64,000 nucleotides of DNA from Actinomycetales bacterium (GTDB lineage Bacteria; Actinomycetota; Actinomycetes; Nanopelagicales; Nanopelagicaceae): NCBI GenBank assembly GCA_018969355.1, contig JAGWYO010000001.1, positions 1 through 64,000 on the forward strand. Direction: 5' to 3'. The position numbers were made by a program, and so were the translations under genes. Each line of letters begins with the position of its first letter. Position 1 is the stretch's first letter. This document shows, piece after piece, positions 18,979 through 29,690 of this stretch. The notes beneath the pieces are model-generated. The model had not been told where the DNA came from. It did not search any database and was given only the letters and a program-made list of their open reading frames with translations.

Positions 18979-20055
18979 ATGTTTGGCCGCGTACTTGGAA
19001 CCACTGCGGTCCAAGTCGCGCGCAGCATTGCCTTTGTGCTTATTCCAATTTCTTTTATCGCACTCCTTGCTTGGGCCACTGCAGGAAGTGCAACTGGAAA
19101 TACAGGAGATCCATTGCGCGCAGCGCTATGGATTTGGCTGGGTGCACACCAGGTGCCATTTTCTCTAGCTCTACCACCAGCAAATATCGCTGGATATCTT
19201 TCCTACTTGCCATTAGGTGCAGTTATATTGCCAATTTTTGCAATTCGAAATGGAATAAATCGTGCTATTGATCGCTTGGACCACGACACTTCCTTGTTGC
19301 CTCTGGCTCGACTACTTTTTGCGATTGAGTACAGCATTGCCGCAATGGTGCTTTCTTATTTTTCTTCCACACAATCGGTTAAGCCGGTTTGGTATCTCGC
19401 TCCCGTCTTTGTCTTTCCATTGGTGCTAGTTACCGCAGCAACTGTTGGACGCCGTTTAGTTTTTGGTCAGGCAGTTCTCTATGGCTCGAGAGCTTTAGCG
19501 CTATTACTGGGCGTTTCTTCAATCATTCTTGGAATCTCGATTTTCATACATCTCTCAACAGTCAAAAACCTGACTACGATTTTAGAGCCAGGTATATTAG
19601 GTGGACTACTCTTACTTCTACTGAACATTCTCTATATTCCAAATGCTGTAGTAGCGGTTTTAGGCTATTTCTCTGGTGCAGGCTTTGCTGTGGGATCGGG
19701 AACTATGGTTGCACCATGGAAGTTTGACCTCAATTCAATTCCAGCATTTCCTCTGCTCGGTGCACTGCCAACGGGCAAGTCACTCTTTGCACTTTTTGGA
19801 TTAGTTCTAGTGATTTTAACCGGCGCACTTCTTGCAAGTTGGACAATAGATCTAAATATGAAGATTCTGGTTCAGAGTTTGGTTGCAAGTGCGATTATGT
19901 GTGTCGTTATCGGAATTGCTGGTAGCGGCGCCCTCTTAACAGATGCGATGTCTGCTGTTGGCGTTTCACCATGGAAATTCACTCTTTCACTTAGCTTTGA
20001 ACTATCCCTGGGTGCATTTCTCGCTCTGTATTTACCTCGTCTGGGAAGGCGCTAA
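18979..20055 (+). CDS. perM: PerM/DUF6350-like polytopic membrane protein
   Basis: 358 aa with about nine hydrophobic segments (for example SIAFVLIPISFIALLAWA, YLSYLPLGAVILPIFAI, IMCVVIGIAGSGALL). Recognition rests on position and topology: in mycobacteria PerM (DUF6350), needed for divisome stability and persistence, lies between sucCD and purN/purH, exactly as here. No catalytic motif is visible. It overlaps purN by 1 bp (TAATG). Confidence 0.7.
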   Translation: MFGRVLGTTAVQVARSIAFVLIPISFIALLAWATAGSATGNTGDPLRAALWIWLGAHQVPFSLALPPANIAGYLSYLPLGAVILPIFAIRNGINRAIDRLDHDTSLLPLARLLFAIEYSIAAMVLSYFSSTQSVKPVWYLAPVFVFPLVLVTAATVGRRLVFGQAVLYGSRALALLLGVSSIILGISIFIHLSTVKNLTTILEPGILGGLLLLLLNILYIPNAVVAVLGYFSGAGFAVGSGTMVAPWKFDLNSIPAFPLLGALPTGKSLFALFGLVLVILTGALLASWTIDLNMKILVQSLVASAIMCVVIGIAGSGALLTDAMSAVGVSPWKFTLSLSFELSLGAFLALYLPRLGRR

Positions 20056-20618
20056 TGCTCCATCGTGTTGTATTGCTGGCTTCAGGTTCAGGCACTCTTG
20101 TCCAAGCAATCATCGATGCACAAGAACTAAATATTGAAATCGTTGCACTCATTAGTGATAACCCAGATGCGCAAGCTTTAACACGTGCAAAGAAAGCTAA
20201 CATTCAGACCTTTGTTATACCTATGAAGGATATACGCGATGAGTGGAACCAAGAAATCATTGAATCAGTTGCTTCACTATCACCTGATCTAGTTGTGAGC
20301 GCAGGTTTTATGCGAATTCTCCCACCAGATTTTGTGAACCGCTTCCCAACCATTAATTCCCACCCTGCCCTGCTGCCACAGTTTCCTGGTGCACACGCAG
20401 TTCGTGATGCGCTGGCTGCCGGGGTGCCACGAACTGGTACGACCGTTCATTGGGTAGATAATGGTTTGGACACTGGACCGATTATTACTCAGATGGAAAT
20501 ACCAGTATTACCAGGAGATGATGAGGCCACACTTCATGAGAGAATTAAGAAAGTTGAACGCGGTCTCATCGTTGCGACCATCGCCTTGATTCTTCCAACT
20601 TTGGAGCGAAATGTCTGA
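20055..20618 (+). CDS. purN: phosphoribosylglycinamide formyltransferase
   Basis: 187 aa. [16 protein letters not shown] at the N-terminus, [18 protein letters not shown], and the active-site [20 protein letters not shown] with catalytic Asn/His. [15 protein letters not shown] carries the catalytic Asp. It transfers formyl from 10-formyl-THF to GAR in purine synthesis. It overlaps purH by 8 bp; folD, which supplies formyl-THF, is just downstream. Confidence 0.95.
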   Translation: MLHRVVLLASGSGTLVQAIIDAQELNIEIVALISDNPDAQALTRAKKANIQTFVIPMKDIRDEWNQEIIESVASLSPDLVVSAGFMRILPPDFVNRFPTINSHPALLPQFPGAHAVRDALAAGVPRTGTTVHWVDNGLDTGPIITQMEIPVLPGDDEATLHERIKKVERGLIVATIALILPTLERNV

Positions 20619-22149
20619 TCGCAAATCTATACGTCGAGCACTGATAAGTGTCTATGACAAAGATCGCTTACTTGAAATTGGAAATGCACTGAGCGCTGCC
20701 GGGGTTGAAATTCTCTCAACTGGCTCAACTGCAAAGACATTACATGCAGGCGGTATTGCAGTCACAGAAGTAAGTGCATACACGGGTTTTCCTGAAATAA
20801 TGGGTGGGCGAGTCAAGACGTTGCATCCACGCGTGCACGCTGGAATTTTGGCCGACCAAAACAATCCAGAGCATTTAGCTGCGATTAAAGATTTAGATAT
20901 CGAACCTTTTGATTTAGTAATCATTAATCTCTATCCCTTTGCTGCCACCATCGCGTCAGGGGCGCACTTTGCAGAATGCATCGAGCAGATTGATATTGGT
21001 GGGCCTTCCATGTTGCGTGGGGCGGCTAAAAACCATGAATCTGTTGCAGTTGTGTGTCAGCCTGCACAATATGACCAGCTACTTTCAGCGATTAAAGCTG
21101 GTGGATTCACCCAAGCAGAGCGCAAGCAATTAGCACTCGAGGTCTTTAGAACTACAGCTGAATATGATTTAACGATTGCCAATTGGCTGGGGCAAAACGA
21201 TGAGCTACCAGAATGGTTTGGGAGAATATGGCACCGTGAAAATGTCTTGCGTTATGGAGAGAACCCACATCAAAGCGCAGCTATTTATTCAGGCGGCCCC
21301 GTTGGAATCGTGAACGCTGTTCAACTGCATGGAAAAGAAATGTCATTTAACAACTACACCGATGCTGAATCTGCATGGCGGGCAGTTCTCGATCATCGCG
21401 ACCCCGCAGTTGCAATTATGAAACATGCAAATCCTTGTGGTATTGCAGTGTGTGCGCAAGGTGTTGCAGCTGCTTATCAACATGCCCATGAGTGCGATCC
21501 CGTTTCAGCTTTTGGCGGGGTAGTAGCAGCAAATCGTAAAGTAGATCTTGCAATGGCCACACCGCTTTCAGAAGTTTTCACCGAAGTATTGATTGCTCCT
21601 GATTATGAAGAGGATGCGTTAGAGCTTCTCATGAAAAAGCCTTCGCTTCGAATCCTAAAATGTTCAATATCTACAATTGCTCCTTTTGAACTACGTCCGG
21701 TATCAGGCGGAATTCTTCTTCAAGAGATTGATTTACTCGATGCACCAGGAGATTCACCAAGTAATTGGAAGCAAGTAAGTGGTGGACTAGTTGATGAACA
21801 AACTATGAAGGATCTTGAGTTTGCATGGAGAAGTGTGAGAAGTGTTAAAAGCAATGCGATTTTGCTAGCAAAAATGACCGCATCAGTTGGAATAGGAATG
21901 GGTCAAGTAAACCGGGTTGATTCTGCGAAATTAGCTGTTGATAGGGCAGGTAAGAGAGTAAAAGGCTCTGTTGCTGCAAGTGATGCTTTCTTCCCATTTG
22001 CTGATGGTCTCCAGATTTTGATTGATGCTGGAGTGGTTGCAATAGTGCAACCAGGTGGAAGCGTGCGTGATGAAGAGGTGATTGCAGCAGCAAAAAAGGC
22101 TGGTATTGCGATGTTCTTCACAGGTGTTCGTCATTTCTCTCACGCCTAA
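20611..22149 (+). CDS. purH: bifunctional AICAR formyltransferase / IMP cyclohydrolase
   Basis: 512 aa. N-terminal cyclohydrolase (MGS-like) domain: [42 protein letters not shown]. The C-terminal AICAR transformylase has [34 protein letters not shown], and ends with [10 protein letters not shown]...[14 protein letters not shown]. It catalyses the last two steps to IMP, which the GMP genes at 9.4–13.2 kb use. Normal length. Confidence 0.96.
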   Translation: MSDRKSIRRALISVYDKDRLLEIGNALSAAGVEILSTGSTAKTLHAGGIAVTEVSAYTGFPEIMGGRVKTLHPRVHAGILADQNNPEHLAAIKDLDIEPFDLVIINLYPFAATIASGAHFAECIEQIDIGGPSMLRGAAKNHESVAVVCQPAQYDQLLSAIKAGGFTQAERKQLALEVFRTTAEYDLTIANWLGQNDELPEWFGRIWHRENVLRYGENPHQSAAIYSGGPVGIVNAVQLHGKEMSFNNYTDAESAWRAVLDHRDPAVAIMKHANPCGIAVCAQGVAAAYQHAHECDPVSAFGGVVAANRKVDLAMATPLSEVFTEVLIAPDYEEDALELLMKKPSLRILKCSISTIAPFELRPVSGGILLQEIDLLDAPGDSPSNWKQVSGGLVDEQTMKDLEFAWRSVRSVKSNAILLAKMTASVGIGMGQVNRVDSAKLAVDRAGKRVKGSVAASDAFFPFADGLQILIDAGVVAIVQPGGSVRDEEVIAAAKKAGIAMFFTGVRHFSHA

Positions 22150-22157
22150 ACGGCTAT

Positions 22158-22163
22158 TAGGAT
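22158..22163 (+). promoter_or_regulatory. -10 box (TAGGAT) deciding the folD start
   Basis: TAGGAT ends 7 bp before the ATG at 22171. The alternative in-frame ATG at 22162 lies inside this box, so 22171 is the more likely start and the transcript leaderless. Confidence 0.5.
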
Positions 22164-22170
22164 GGGCGCT

Positions 22171-23010
22171 ATGAGCGCACAAATTCTGGATGGAAAAGCA
22201 TTAGCTTCAAAAATCAAAGGCGAATTAGCAATTCGTGTGGCAGAACTTAAATCGCGTGGAATCACTCCAGGCCTTGGAACAGTTCTTGTGGGTGATGATC
22301 CAGGATCGCATTCATACGTTGGTGGAAAACATCGTGACTGCCAAGAAATTGGAATTAATTCAATTCGAGTAGATCTTCCAGAGAGTGCAAGTGAAGCCGA
22401 TGTCATGGCAGCTATTAGAGATTTGAACTCATCGCCTGAGTGCACCGGCTATATCGTGCAACTTCCAATGCCAAAAGGAATTAACACTCAAAGAGTTCTA
22501 GAAGCAATTGATCCATCAAAGGATGCAGATGGCTTGCACCCGATGAACTTAGGTCGCTTAGTTTCAGGGTATGAGGCACCACTTCCTTGCACACCTCATG
22601 GAATTGTTGAACTCTTAACTCACTATGGAATTAGTACCAAAGGTGCCGAAGTAACTGCCATTGGGCGTGGATTAACTGTTGGCCGACCATTAGGGCTATT
22701 GCTAACTCGTAAACAAGAAAATGCCACAGTAACTTTGACTCACACTGGAACTAAAGATTTAACAATGCACACTAAGAATGCTGACATTATTGTCGCTGCA
22801 ATTGGGCAAGCCCATTTCTTGAAAGCTTCAATGATTAAGCCAGGCGCAGTCGTAATAGATGTTGGTATTTCACGCACTGATAGAGGTTTACTTGGTGACG
22901 TTGATCCCTCAGTTATGGATGTTGCTTCATGGGTTGCGCCGATGCCAGGTGGAGTAGGTCCCATGACTCGCGCGATGTTGGTGAAGAATGTTGTTGATGC
23001 ATGTCGATAA
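22171..23010 (+). CDS. folD: methylenetetrahydrofolate dehydrogenase / cyclohydrolase
   Basis: 279 aa from the ATG at 22171. Substrate motif [23 protein letters not shown] (catalytic Lys in YVGGKHRDC), [31 protein letters not shown], and C-terminal [15 protein letters not shown]. It makes 10-formyl-THF and NADPH for PurN and PurH. In a usual FolD the motif is YVxxKxK; the lysine is kept here. The DUF3017 gene follows with a 10-bp overlap, the normal actinobacterial arrangement. Confidence 0.95.
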   Translation: MSAQILDGKALASKIKGELAIRVAELKSRGITPGLGTVLVGDDPGSHSYVGGKHRDCQEIGINSIRVDLPESASEADVMAAIRDLNSSPECTGYIVQLPMPKGINTQRVLEAIDPSKDADGLHPMNLGRLVSGYEAPLPCTPHGIVELLTHYGISTKGAEVTAIGRGLTVGRPLGLLLTRKQENATVTLTHTGTKDLTMHTKNADIIVAAIGQAHFLKASMIKPGAVVIDVGISRTDRGLLGDVDPSVMDVASWVAPMPGGVGPMTRAMLVKNVVDACR

Positions 23011-23228
23011 ATGATCGCCTTTTAACTCTAGCCAGCAATATCGCAATCCTGATTGGGATTGCATTAGGAATCTTTGGAGTAGTGCGAGGTGCGTCACTTT
23101 TTATCGCTGCAGGCACTGTGGGGATGGCCATAAAGGCTCGGCATCTTCGTAAATTCGACTTCTATTTCCCACTACTAATAGCTATAGCCCTTTTTGCTTT
23201 GGCAATTGCTCTTCCTCGCGGACGGTAG
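23001..23228 (+). CDS. small DUF3017-like membrane protein
   Basis: 75 aa with hydrophobic segments [31 protein letters not shown] and [15 protein letters not shown]. Recognised mainly by place: a short DUF3017 membrane protein follows folD in mycobacteria and relatives. Function unknown. It overlaps the folD 3' end by 10 bp. Confidence 0.65.
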   Translation: MSINDRLLTLASNIAILIGIALGIFGVVRGASLFIAAGTVGMAIKARHLRKFDFYFPLLIAIALFALAIALPRGR

Positions 23229-23231
23229 AGT
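23226..23231 (+). promoter_or_regulatory. -10 box (TAGAGT) upstream of mdh
   Basis: TAGAGT would start transcription near 23239, giving a leader of about 25 nt that carries the aaggag Shine-Dalgarno of mdh. I see no convincing -35 at normal spacing. Confidence 0.35.
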
Positions 23232-23263
23232 TGGGCGTATTGAGCGATTATAAGGAGTACGCC

Positions 23264-24214
23264 ATGGGCGGGAAAGTCACGGTAGTTGGTGCAGGTTTTT
23301 ATGGTTCAACAACTGCGCTTCGTTTAGCCGAGTACAACATCTTCGACACTGTCGTTATAACTGACATCCTTGAAGGCAAACCTGAAGGTCTAGCCCTTGA
23401 TATGAACCAATCACGTTCAATTGAAGGCTTTGAGACAAAAATTATTGGTGCCACAACATCACCTGAAGGCGCCGGCTATGAAGCAACAGCTAACTCTGAT
23501 GTAGTTGTCATTACTGCAGGACTTCCACGTAAGCCTGGCATGAGCCGCATGGATCTCATCGGTGTGAACGCAGGAATCGTTCGCGGAGTGGCAGAAAATA
23601 TCGCTAAGCATTCTCCTCATGCAGTAATCATCGTGGTTTCAAATCCACTTGATGAGATGACAGCTTTAGCACAGATCGCAACAAACTTTCCAAAGAATCG
23701 CGTAATGGGTCAGGCAGGCATGTTGGACACAGCACGCTTCACAAACTTCGTTGCTGAAAAGCTGAATGTAAAGGTTGCAGCTGTAAAGACATTAACTCTT
23801 GGCTCACATGGTGACACCATGGTTCCAGTTCCAAGTCGTTGCACAGTTGATGGCAAACCAATAAGTGATTTATTGTCACAAGCTGACATAGATGAATTAG
23901 TTGATCGCACACGCAATGGAGGTGCTGAAGTTGTGGCACTTCTTAAGACAGGATCTGCGTACTACGCACCCTCTGCAGCAGCTGCCAGAATGGCAAAAGC
24001 TGTTATCGAAGATTCTGGCGCGGTCATGCCAGTGTGTGCATGGGTAGATGGTGAGTATGGGATTTCTGGTGTCTATCTCGGTGTTGAAGCCCAGATTGGC
24101 CGTAGTGGAATCAAGAAAGTTGTTGAAAGCAAGTTGACCGATTCTGAAGTTGAAGCCCTTAAGGCAGCAGCTGAAGCAGTTCGTGCAAAACAAGCAGACG
24201 TTCAAACACTCTAA
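23264..24214 (+). CDS. mdh: malate dehydrogenase (LDH-like type)
   Basis: 316 aa. Rossmann [21 protein letters not shown] with NAD acidic residue D at the end of strand 2 (VITDILEGK). The substrate loop [16 protein letters not shown] has the arginine pattern of [12 protein letters not shown] and the catalytic His in [11 protein letters not shown] follow. It oxidises malate to oxaloacetate. An upstream frame exists, but aaggag 6–7 nt before the ATG at 23264 decides the start. It is followed by icd 13 bp downstream, so the two TCA genes form one unit. Confidence 0.93.
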   Translation: MGGKVTVVGAGFYGSTTALRLAEYNIFDTVVITDILEGKPEGLALDMNQSRSIEGFETKIIGATTSPEGAGYEATANSDVVVITAGLPRKPGMSRMDLIGVNAGIVRGVAENIAKHSPHAVIIVVSNPLDEMTALAQIATNFPKNRVMGQAGMLDTARFTNFVAEKLNVKVAAVKTLTLGSHGDTMVPVPSRCTVDGKPISDLLSQADIDELVDRTRNGGAEVVALLKTGSAYYAPSAAAARMAKAVIEDSGAVMPVCAWVDGEYGISGVYLGVEAQIGRSGIKKVVESKLTDSEVEALKAAAEAVRAKQADVQTL

Positions 24215-24227
24215 GGGAGCCCATCGC

Positions 24228-25442
24228 ATGGCCAAGATCAAAGTTGAAGGAACTGTAGTTGAACTAGATGGTGACGAGATGACTCGCATCATGTGGCAGT
24301 TCATTAAAGACTCACTCATCCTTCCTTATTTAGATGTCAATCTTGAGTACTACGACCTTGGTATGGAAAACCGTGATGCCACAGATGATCAAGTAACTAT
24401 TGATTCAGCCCATGCGATTCAAAAGCATGGCGTGGGAATCAAGTGCGCCACCATCACACCAGATGAGGCTCGTGTTGAAGAGTTTGGTCTTAAGAAGATG
24501 TGGAAGTCTCCTAATGGAACTGTCCGTAATATCTTGGGCGGTGTAATTTTCCGTGAGCCAATCATTATTAGTAATGTTCCACGTTTAGTTCCACACTGGA
24601 CTAAGCCAATCGTTATCGGTCGTCACGCATTTGGTGATCAATATCGTGCAACAGATTTCAAGGTTCCAGGTCCAGGCAAGCTCACAATGTCATTTGTTCC
24701 AGAAAATGGATCTGCTCCAATTGAACACACTGTTTACGATTTTAAGTCATCAGGTGTTGCCATGGGTATGTATAACTTGGATGAATCCATCCGTGATTTT
24801 GCTCATGCATCTTTGAACTACGGGCTTATTCGTAAGTATCCAGTGTATCTCTCAACGAAGAACACAATCTTGAAGGCTTACGATGGTCGATTCAAAGATA
24901 TCTTTGAAGAGATTTATCAAGCAGAGTTTAAGAGCGCATTTGATGCTGCAGGAATTTGGTATGAGCACCGCTTGATCGATGACATGGTTGCAATGTCACT
25001 GCGTATGGAAGGTGGCTATGTCTGGGCATGTAAGAACTATGACGGCGATGTTCAATCAGACACCGTTGCGCAAGGGTATGGCTCACTTGGTTTAATGACT
25101 TCAGTGTTGATGACACCAGATGGAAAAATTGTTGAGTCAGAAGCAGCACACGGAACTGTTACTCGTCACTACCGTGATCACCAAAAAGGTAAAGCAACAT
25201 CTACAAATCCAATCGCATCAATCTTTGCGTGGACTCGTGGTCTTGCACACCGTGCAAAGCTAGATAACAACCCAGAGCTTGCGCAGTTCTGTGACACCTT
25301 AGAGCGCGTTTGTATTGAGACTGTTGAGCAGGGCAAAATGACGAAGGATTTATCACTCTTGATTTCAAAGAATGCTCCGTATCAAACTACACAAGAGTTC
25401 TTGAACTCAATCGATGAGAACCTCAAAAAGGCTATGGCATAA
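24228..25442 (+). CDS. icd: NADP-dependent isocitrate dehydrogenase
   Basis: 404 aa, the homodimeric IDH type related to eukaryotic cytosolic enzymes. It begins [24 protein letters not shown]. Substrate motif [20 protein letters not shown], catalytic Tyr and Lys regions, and [15 protein letters not shown] and [14 protein letters not shown] of the nucleotide site. The start at 24228 has aaggga upstream; a longer frame overlaps the mdh 3' end and is rejected. It makes 2-oxoglutarate and NADPH. Confidence 0.95.
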   Translation: MAKIKVEGTVVELDGDEMTRIMWQFIKDSLILPYLDVNLEYYDLGMENRDATDDQVTIDSAHAIQKHGVGIKCATITPDEARVEEFGLKKMWKSPNGTVRNILGGVIFREPIIISNVPRLVPHWTKPIVIGRHAFGDQYRATDFKVPGPGKLTMSFVPENGSAPIEHTVYDFKSSGVAMGMYNLDESIRDFAHASLNYGLIRKYPVYLSTKNTILKAYDGRFKDIFEEIYQAEFKSAFDAAGIWYEHRLIDDMVAMSLRMEGGYVWACKNYDGDVQSDTVAQGYGSLGLMTSVLMTPDGKIVESEAAHGTVTRHYRDHQKGKATSTNPIASIFAWTRGLAHRAKLDNNPELAQFCDTLERVCIETVEQGKMTKDLSLLISKNAPYQTTQEFLNSIDENLKKAMA

Positions 25443-25564
25443 GCTCTAATTAACACCTGTTTGAGGGGTAGTCCTCGCTCACCTCTTGTCTTGGAGATAA
25501 CACCAGGTCTACGTTCAATCTACCATTGCGCTCCTTTGCTGCGCACCTAGAAGTTGGAGGAAAT
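25443..25564 (+). promoter_or_regulatory. 122-bp intergenic region, icd to aldehyde dehydrogenase
   Basis: Holds the ggagga Shine-Dalgarno (25555 region) for the aldehyde dehydrogenase. A weak gagg...cctc hairpin around 25463–25476 lacks a T-run and is not a convincing terminator. No other structured element is seen. Confidence 0.3.
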
Positions 25565-27088
25565 ATGACTGATTTCATTGCTCCCGGACAACCGGGAAGT
25601 AAGGTTAATTACGCTTCACGATATGACCATTGGATTAATGGCGAATACGTTAAGCCAGATTCAGGGCAATATTTTGAAAACGTAACACCTGTTACAGGAA
25701 AAGTATTTTGTGAAGTTGCCCGTGGAAATGCAAAAGATATAGATAAGGCCCTAGATGCAGCACATGCTGCAGCTCCTGCTTGGGGTAAGACATCTGCAAC
25801 TGAGCGGGCAATAATCCTCAATAAGATTGCTGATCGCATGGAAGCACATGTTGAAGCGATTGCAGTTGCAGAAACTTGGGAAAACGGTAAGCCAATCCGT
25901 GAAGCGCTCTATGTTGACATTCCACTTGCAATTGATCACTTCAGATATTTTGCTGGTGCCATCCGAGCCCAAGAAGGCTCAGCGGGCGAACTCGACCAAG
26001 ACACCGTTGCGTATCATTTCCATGAGCCTCTAGGTGTTGTTGGCCAAATCATTCCTTGGAACTTCCCAATCTTGATGGCTGTTTGGAAGTTAGCTCCAGC
26101 CCTTGCTGCCGGTAACTGCGTCGTTCTAAAACCAGCAGAACAAACTCCCGTGTCAATTCTTTTCTTAATGGACATCATTAAGGATCTCTTGCCACCTGGA
26201 GTTGTAAATATTGTTAACGGCTTTGGTGTTGAGGCTGGTAAACCACTTGCTTCATCTCCACGTATTGCAAAGATTGCTTTCACAGGTGAAACAACTACTG
26301 GTCGCTTAATCATGCAATATGCCTCTGAAAACATCATTCCTGTCACCCTTGAACTAGGCGGCAAAAGCCCTAATATCTTTTTCAATGACGTTGCAGCTGA
26401 AAATGATGCCTTCTATGACAAAGCACTTGAAGGTTTTACGATGTTTGCCGTTAATCAAGGTGAAGTCTGTACATGCCCTTCTCGCGGCCTCATTGAGGCA
26501 AAGATTTATGACAAATTCTTGGGCGATGTAACCGCACGTACTAAGGCAATCAAGCAAGGCCATCCACTTGATCTCTCAACAATGATTGGCGCACAAGCAA
26601 GCACTGATCAGTTGGAGAAGATTCTTTCCTACCTAGATATTGGAAAGAAAGAAGGCGCAAAGGTAATTACAGGCGGTGAACGTGCTGATCTTGGCGGCGA
26701 ACTCTCTGGTGGTTACTACGTGATGCCAACAATATTTGAAGGAAACAACAAGATGAGAATCTTCCAGGAAGAAATCTTTGGTCCTGTTGTCTCTGTTACA
26801 AAGTTTGATGGCTTTGATAACGCCATGGAGATTGCCAATGACACTTTGTATGGATTAGGTGCTGGTGTTTGGACTCGCGATATGAACACTGCTTATCGCG
26901 CAGGACGAGAGATTCAAGCTGGTCGAGTCTGGACAAATTGTTACCATGCATACCCAGCAGGAGCAGCATTTGGTGGTTACAAAGCCTCTGGTATTGGCCG
27001 AGAAACCCACAAGATGATGCTAGATCATTACCAACAAACAAAGAACCTGCTAGTTTCATACTCACCTAACAAGCTCGGTTTCTTCTAA
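25565..27088 (+). CDS. NAD-dependent aldehyde dehydrogenase, ExaC/AcoD type
   Basis: 507 aa. Full [47 protein letters not shown], the catalytic Glu in [13 protein letters not shown], the catalytic Cys in [15 protein letters not shown], and [11 protein letters not shown]. The GEVCTCPSR motif and ~506-aa length are typical of ExaC/AcoD acetaldehyde dehydrogenases. The next gene is DUF779, a frequent partner. The start follows ggagga; an in-frame start 39 bp upstream has no RBS. Likely role: acetaldehyde to acetate. Confidence 0.92.
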   Translation: MTDFIAPGQPGSKVNYASRYDHWINGEYVKPDSGQYFENVTPVTGKVFCEVARGNAKDIDKALDAAHAAAPAWGKTSATERAIILNKIADRMEAHVEAIAVAETWENGKPIREALYVDIPLAIDHFRYFAGAIRAQEGSAGELDQDTVAYHFHEPLGVVGQIIPWNFPILMAVWKLAPALAAGNCVVLKPAEQTPVSILFLMDIIKDLLPPGVVNIVNGFGVEAGKPLASSPRIAKIAFTGETTTGRLIMQYASENIIPVTLELGGKSPNIFFNDVAAENDAFYDKALEGFTMFAVNQGEVCTCPSRGLIEAKIYDKFLGDVTARTKAIKQGHPLDLSTMIGAQASTDQLEKILSYLDIGKKEGAKVITGGERADLGGELSGGYYVMPTIFEGNNKMRIFQEEIFGPVVSVTKFDGFDNAMEIANDTLYGLGAGVWTRDMNTAYRAGREIQAGRVWTNCYHAYPAGAAFGGYKASGIGRETHKMMLDHYQQTKNLLVSYSPNKLGFF

Positions 27089-27097
27089 GGAGTACTC

Positions 27098-27499
27098 ATG
27101 ACAATGCCGTCTCGCGTTGACTACACACGCGAGGCGGCATTGTTATTGATCAAGCTTTCTGCAATTAATGGCCCACTGATGTTTCATCAATCTGGTGGGT
27201 GCTGCGACGGTTCATCACCTATGTGTTATCTCAAGGGCGAGTTTCGCGTTGGTGCATCAGATGTCTTAATTGGGGAGTTAGTAATTCCAGAGCTGAGTGA
27301 GCCTATTCAAGTCTGGATGTCTGCAACCCAATTTGAGTATTGGAAACATACTCATCTAACAATCGATGTTGTTGATGGTCGTGGTGGTGGCTTTTCACTT
27401 GAATCACCCGAAGGCAAGAGATTTCTTATTCGATCACGGCTTTTTACTGACGAAGAATGGGGAGAGCTTGAGTTTTCACCCGTCATAACTGGTCCATAA
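27098..27499 (+). CDS. DUF779 family protein
   Basis: 133 aa. The conserved DUF779 core GPLMFHQSGGCCDGSSPMCY with its Cys-rich patch, then FEYWKHTHLTIDVVDGRGGGFSLESPEGKRFLIRSR. Family function unknown; members sit next to ExaC/AcoD aldehyde dehydrogenases, as here (9 bp apart, same operon). The clustered cysteines suggest metal or redox binding, but this is inference. Confidence 0.9.
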   Translation: MTMPSRVDYTREAALLLIKLSAINGPLMFHQSGGCCDGSSPMCYLKGEFRVGASDVLIGELVIPELSEPIQVWMSATQFEYWKHTHLTIDVVDGRGGGFSLESPEGKRFLIRSRLFTDEEWGELEFSPVITGP

Positions 27500-27541
27500 G
27501 TATTAATTATCTCAAAGTGGTTTTGAATGAGGGGTCGCACT

Positions 27542-27550
27542 CACATTGTG
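27542..27550. promoter_or_regulatory. candidate operator CACATTGTG upstream of DUF2249–regulator operon
   Basis: Perfect palindrome CACA-T-TGTG, centre 27546, about 51 bp before the predicted transcription start of the DUF2249 gene. The same core (CACA-C-TGTG) occurs in the narK/narG gap. Confidence 0.35.
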
Positions 27551-27584
27551 CCAATAAAGCCTCTAACCAAATTATTGAAAAAGA

Positions 27585-27590
27585 TAGAGT
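27585..27590 (+). promoter_or_regulatory. -10 box (TAGAGT) of DUF2249–regulator operon
   Basis: TAGAGT ends 6 bp before the GTG start at 27597, so the transcript should be leaderless with a GTG start codon. Confidence 0.5.
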
Positions 27591-27596
27591 TCGCAT

Positions 27597-27914
27597 GTGG
27601 AGTTAATTTCAATAGGTAAAGCAGAAGATAATGCAGGATCCCAATCATGTCGTTGTGGAGAAGAGAGTTCGTCAAAGTTCCCAGAGCTCGATGCAACTCT
27701 CATTCCTCATAAGATTCGCCATCCAGCTATTTTCGGTGCCCTTGAATCTCTTAAAGCAGGTGAGGGAATAGTTCTAGTTGCACCCCATAAGCCAACACCT
27801 CTTCTAGCCCAAATCGAAAAGAAGTTTTCCGGAGCATATTCCGTCAATTTTCTCAATGAAGGTCCTGATAGATGGCATATCGAATTCATCCGAAACGCGG
27901 TAGACAGTGACTAA
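27597..27914 (+). CDS. DUF2249 domain protein
   Basis: 105 aa. The DUF2249 pattern covers residues ~30–98: ELDATLIPHKIRHPAIFGAL, GEGIVLVAPHKPTPLLAQIE, and C-terminal DRWHIEFIR. The N-terminal extension has CRCGEE, a possible metal site. DUF2249 proteins are often encoded near nitrate and nitrite respiration genes, but their function is not known to me. It overlaps the response regulator start by 8 bp, so the two are co-translated. Confidence 0.8.
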   Translation: MELISIGKAEDNAGSQSCRCGEESSSKFPELDATLIPHKIRHPAIFGALESLKAGEGIVLVAPHKPTPLLAQIEKKFSGAYSVNFLNEGPDRWHIEFIRNAVDSD

Positions 27915-28554
27915 GCCAACTCGAGTATTTGTTGTCGATGATCACGAGTTGGTTCGAAAGGGCTTAATTGATCTCATAGATGCCGAAGAAGATTTAACTG
28001 TTGTAGGTAGCGCGGCAAATATTGCTGACGCACTCTTTCATTTTGTGACAGTAGATGCCGATATTGCAGTGCTTGATGTGCGGCTTCCAGATGGCAACGG
28101 AATTGAATTATGTCGAGAACTAATCTCAATTAATCCCCGTGTAAAGGTATTGATGCTGACATCCTTTCAAGATGATGAAGCACTTCTTGGCGCAGTCCTT
28201 GGTGGTGCCTCTGGCTACCTTATTAAGGATATAAAGAACCTTGAACTACTTTCCTCTATCCGTGCTGTGGCATTGGGAAAGAGTTTCCTTGATACAAAGT
28301 TAATCTCTTCAGTAACCAATCGCCTTCGCGAAAACAAAAATCCAGCAAGTGAGATTTATGAACTTACTGATCAAGAACAGCGCGTTCTTGAGTTCATCGG
28401 CCAGGGAATGACTAATCGAGAAATCGCTAAAAATATGTTCTTAGCTGAAAAGACTATAAAAAACTATGTGTCATCACTTCTGAGAAAACTTGGTTTGGAG
28501 CGTCGCACTCAAGCTGCTGCTATGGCAGTTCGTTTAAGTGTCGGAAGAAATTAA
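27907..28554 (+). CDS. NarL/DevR-type response regulator
   Basis: 215 aa. Receiver domain with acidic D11/D12, phospho-acceptor Asp57 (VLDVRLPDG), T/S in MLTSFQ and the lysine in GYLIKDI. The C-terminal LuxR-type helix-turn-helix is ELTDQEQRVLEFIGQGMTN (continuing REIAKNMF) and TIKNYVSSLLRKL. It is the likely partner of the convergent GAF histidine kinase. By context it probably controls narK and narGHJI. GTG start. The stop overlaps the kinase stop by 4 bp. Confidence 0.9.
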   Translation: MTKPTRVFVVDDHELVRKGLIDLIDAEEDLTVVGSAANIADALFHFVTVDADIAVLDVRLPDGNGIELCRELISINPRVKVLMLTSFQDDEALLGAVLGGASGYLIKDIKNLELLSSIRAVALGKSFLDTKLISSVTNRLRENKNPASEIYELTDQEQRVLEFIGQGMTNREIAKNMFLAEKTIKNYVSSLLRKLGLERRTQAAAMAVRLSVGRN

Positions 28555-29654
28555 AGACTTCCACGCCACATCGCCTTAGTACCGATAGGCCCATTTTTTA
28601 TGATTTCAAACTCGCCTCCCCGGGCGGCGGCGCGTTGCTCTAGGTTGAGAAGCCCACTCTTTCGCCCGCTCGGTTCGAAGCCCTTACCATTGTCAGTGAC
28701 CCTAATTTCGCAATAAGTCTTATTTGCCATTACTACTAAATCGATAGCAGTTGCATGTGAATGGCGAATTGCATTAGTAACAAGTTCGCGGATGACTGCA
28801 ATAACTTGTTTTGAAAGCTCTGCATTGATCACTGTATCGACTGGGCCCATAAAAGAATGCGTTACTTGGAATCCAGCAATTGAAGAAAGTGATGCAATTT
28901 CACTAAGGACCAATGTACGGATATCCTGAATTGGGTGGTCATTTTGTAGTGAAAAAATAGTTGTTCGAATCTGCTGAACAGTTGAATCAAGGTTTTCTAA
29001 GATATCGTTTATTTTCTTCAATGATTGCCTTGAGAGAGATGCATCGGCAGAGATTGATTGAAGAGATATTCCAAAAGCAAAAAGCTGCTGAATAACTAGA
29101 TCATGCAAATCACGCGCTATACGCTCCCGCTCTGCTAGAACACCCACTTGATTTCGCGAAATATGACCTCGGTAGCTATCTATAGCGATACCAGCTGCAG
29201 ATGCTAAAACGACAATTAGCTCTTCATCTTCTTGTGTGAAATCTTTCCCATTCCGTTTTTGAGTCAAATAAATACTTCCATATAGTTCATCACGAATGCG
29301 AATGGGTACACCTAAGAAACCCGACATAGAAGGGTGACCCTTGGGAAAACCAACTGAGGACGGGTGCTCTTGGATCACTGGCACACGAAGCGGTGCTGGA
29401 TATTTAAGTAGGTGACCAAGCAACCCTTTTCCTTGCGGAAAGGTATTAATTTCATCCGCAGTTTCATCACTCATGCCAATGTAGGTGAAATCTTCCAGCG
29501 TTCCATCAGCGGTGATTGAACCCAGTGCACCATATGTGCAGTCGGTAATAAGAACAGCATTGTGAATGAGACGCTTGAGGGAAGTTTTTAAATCTTCGCC
29601 CTTGGCCACATCCATTACAGCTTCGGACAGTGCGCTCAGCCGGGTGACATTCAT
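28551..29654 (-). CDS. DevS/DosT-like GAF-domain histidine kinase, soluble
   Basis: 367 aa with no membrane segment. GAF domain (~20–160) with the DevS-like GFPKGHPSMSGFLGVPIRIR. The dimerisation/H-box is RERIARDLHDLVIQQLFAFG (phospho-His184). The HATPase has an N-box (RELVTNAIRHSHAT) and VTDNGKGFEP, ending GLLNLEQRAAARGG. DevS/DosT GAF domains can bind heme and sense O2, NO and CO; whether this one does is not shown. It has one GAF, whereas DevS has two. It lies downstream of narK1–narK2 on the same strand, so it may be expressed with them. Confidence 0.88.
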   Translation of the reverse strand: MNVTRLSALSEAVMDVAKGEDLKTSLKRLIHNAVLITDCTYGALGSITADGTLEDFTYIGMSDETADEINTFPQGKGLLGHLLKYPAPLRVPVIQEHPSSVGFPKGHPSMSGFLGVPIRIRDELYGSIYLTQKRNGKDFTQEDEELIVVLASAAGIAIDSYRGHISRNQVGVLAERERIARDLHDLVIQQLFAFGISLQSISADASLSRQSLKKINDILENLDSTVQQIRTTIFSLQNDHPIQDIRTLVLSEIASLSSIAGFQVTHSFMGPVDTVINAELSKQVIAVIRELVTNAIRHSHATAIDLVVMANKTYCEIRVTDNGKGFEPSGRKSGLLNLEQRAAARGGEFEIIKNGPIGTKAMWRGSL

Positions 29655-29690
29655 AGCGTGAGTCTGCCGAAAATCACGCGCAATGACGAG

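Noticed and set aside
24150-24227. Upstream extension of icd
   Set aside because: It runs through the end of mdh. The ATG at 24228 has an RBS and gives the usual IDH N-terminus.
25463-25476. Hairpin after icd as terminator
   Set aside because: The stem is only about 4 bp and no T-run follows.
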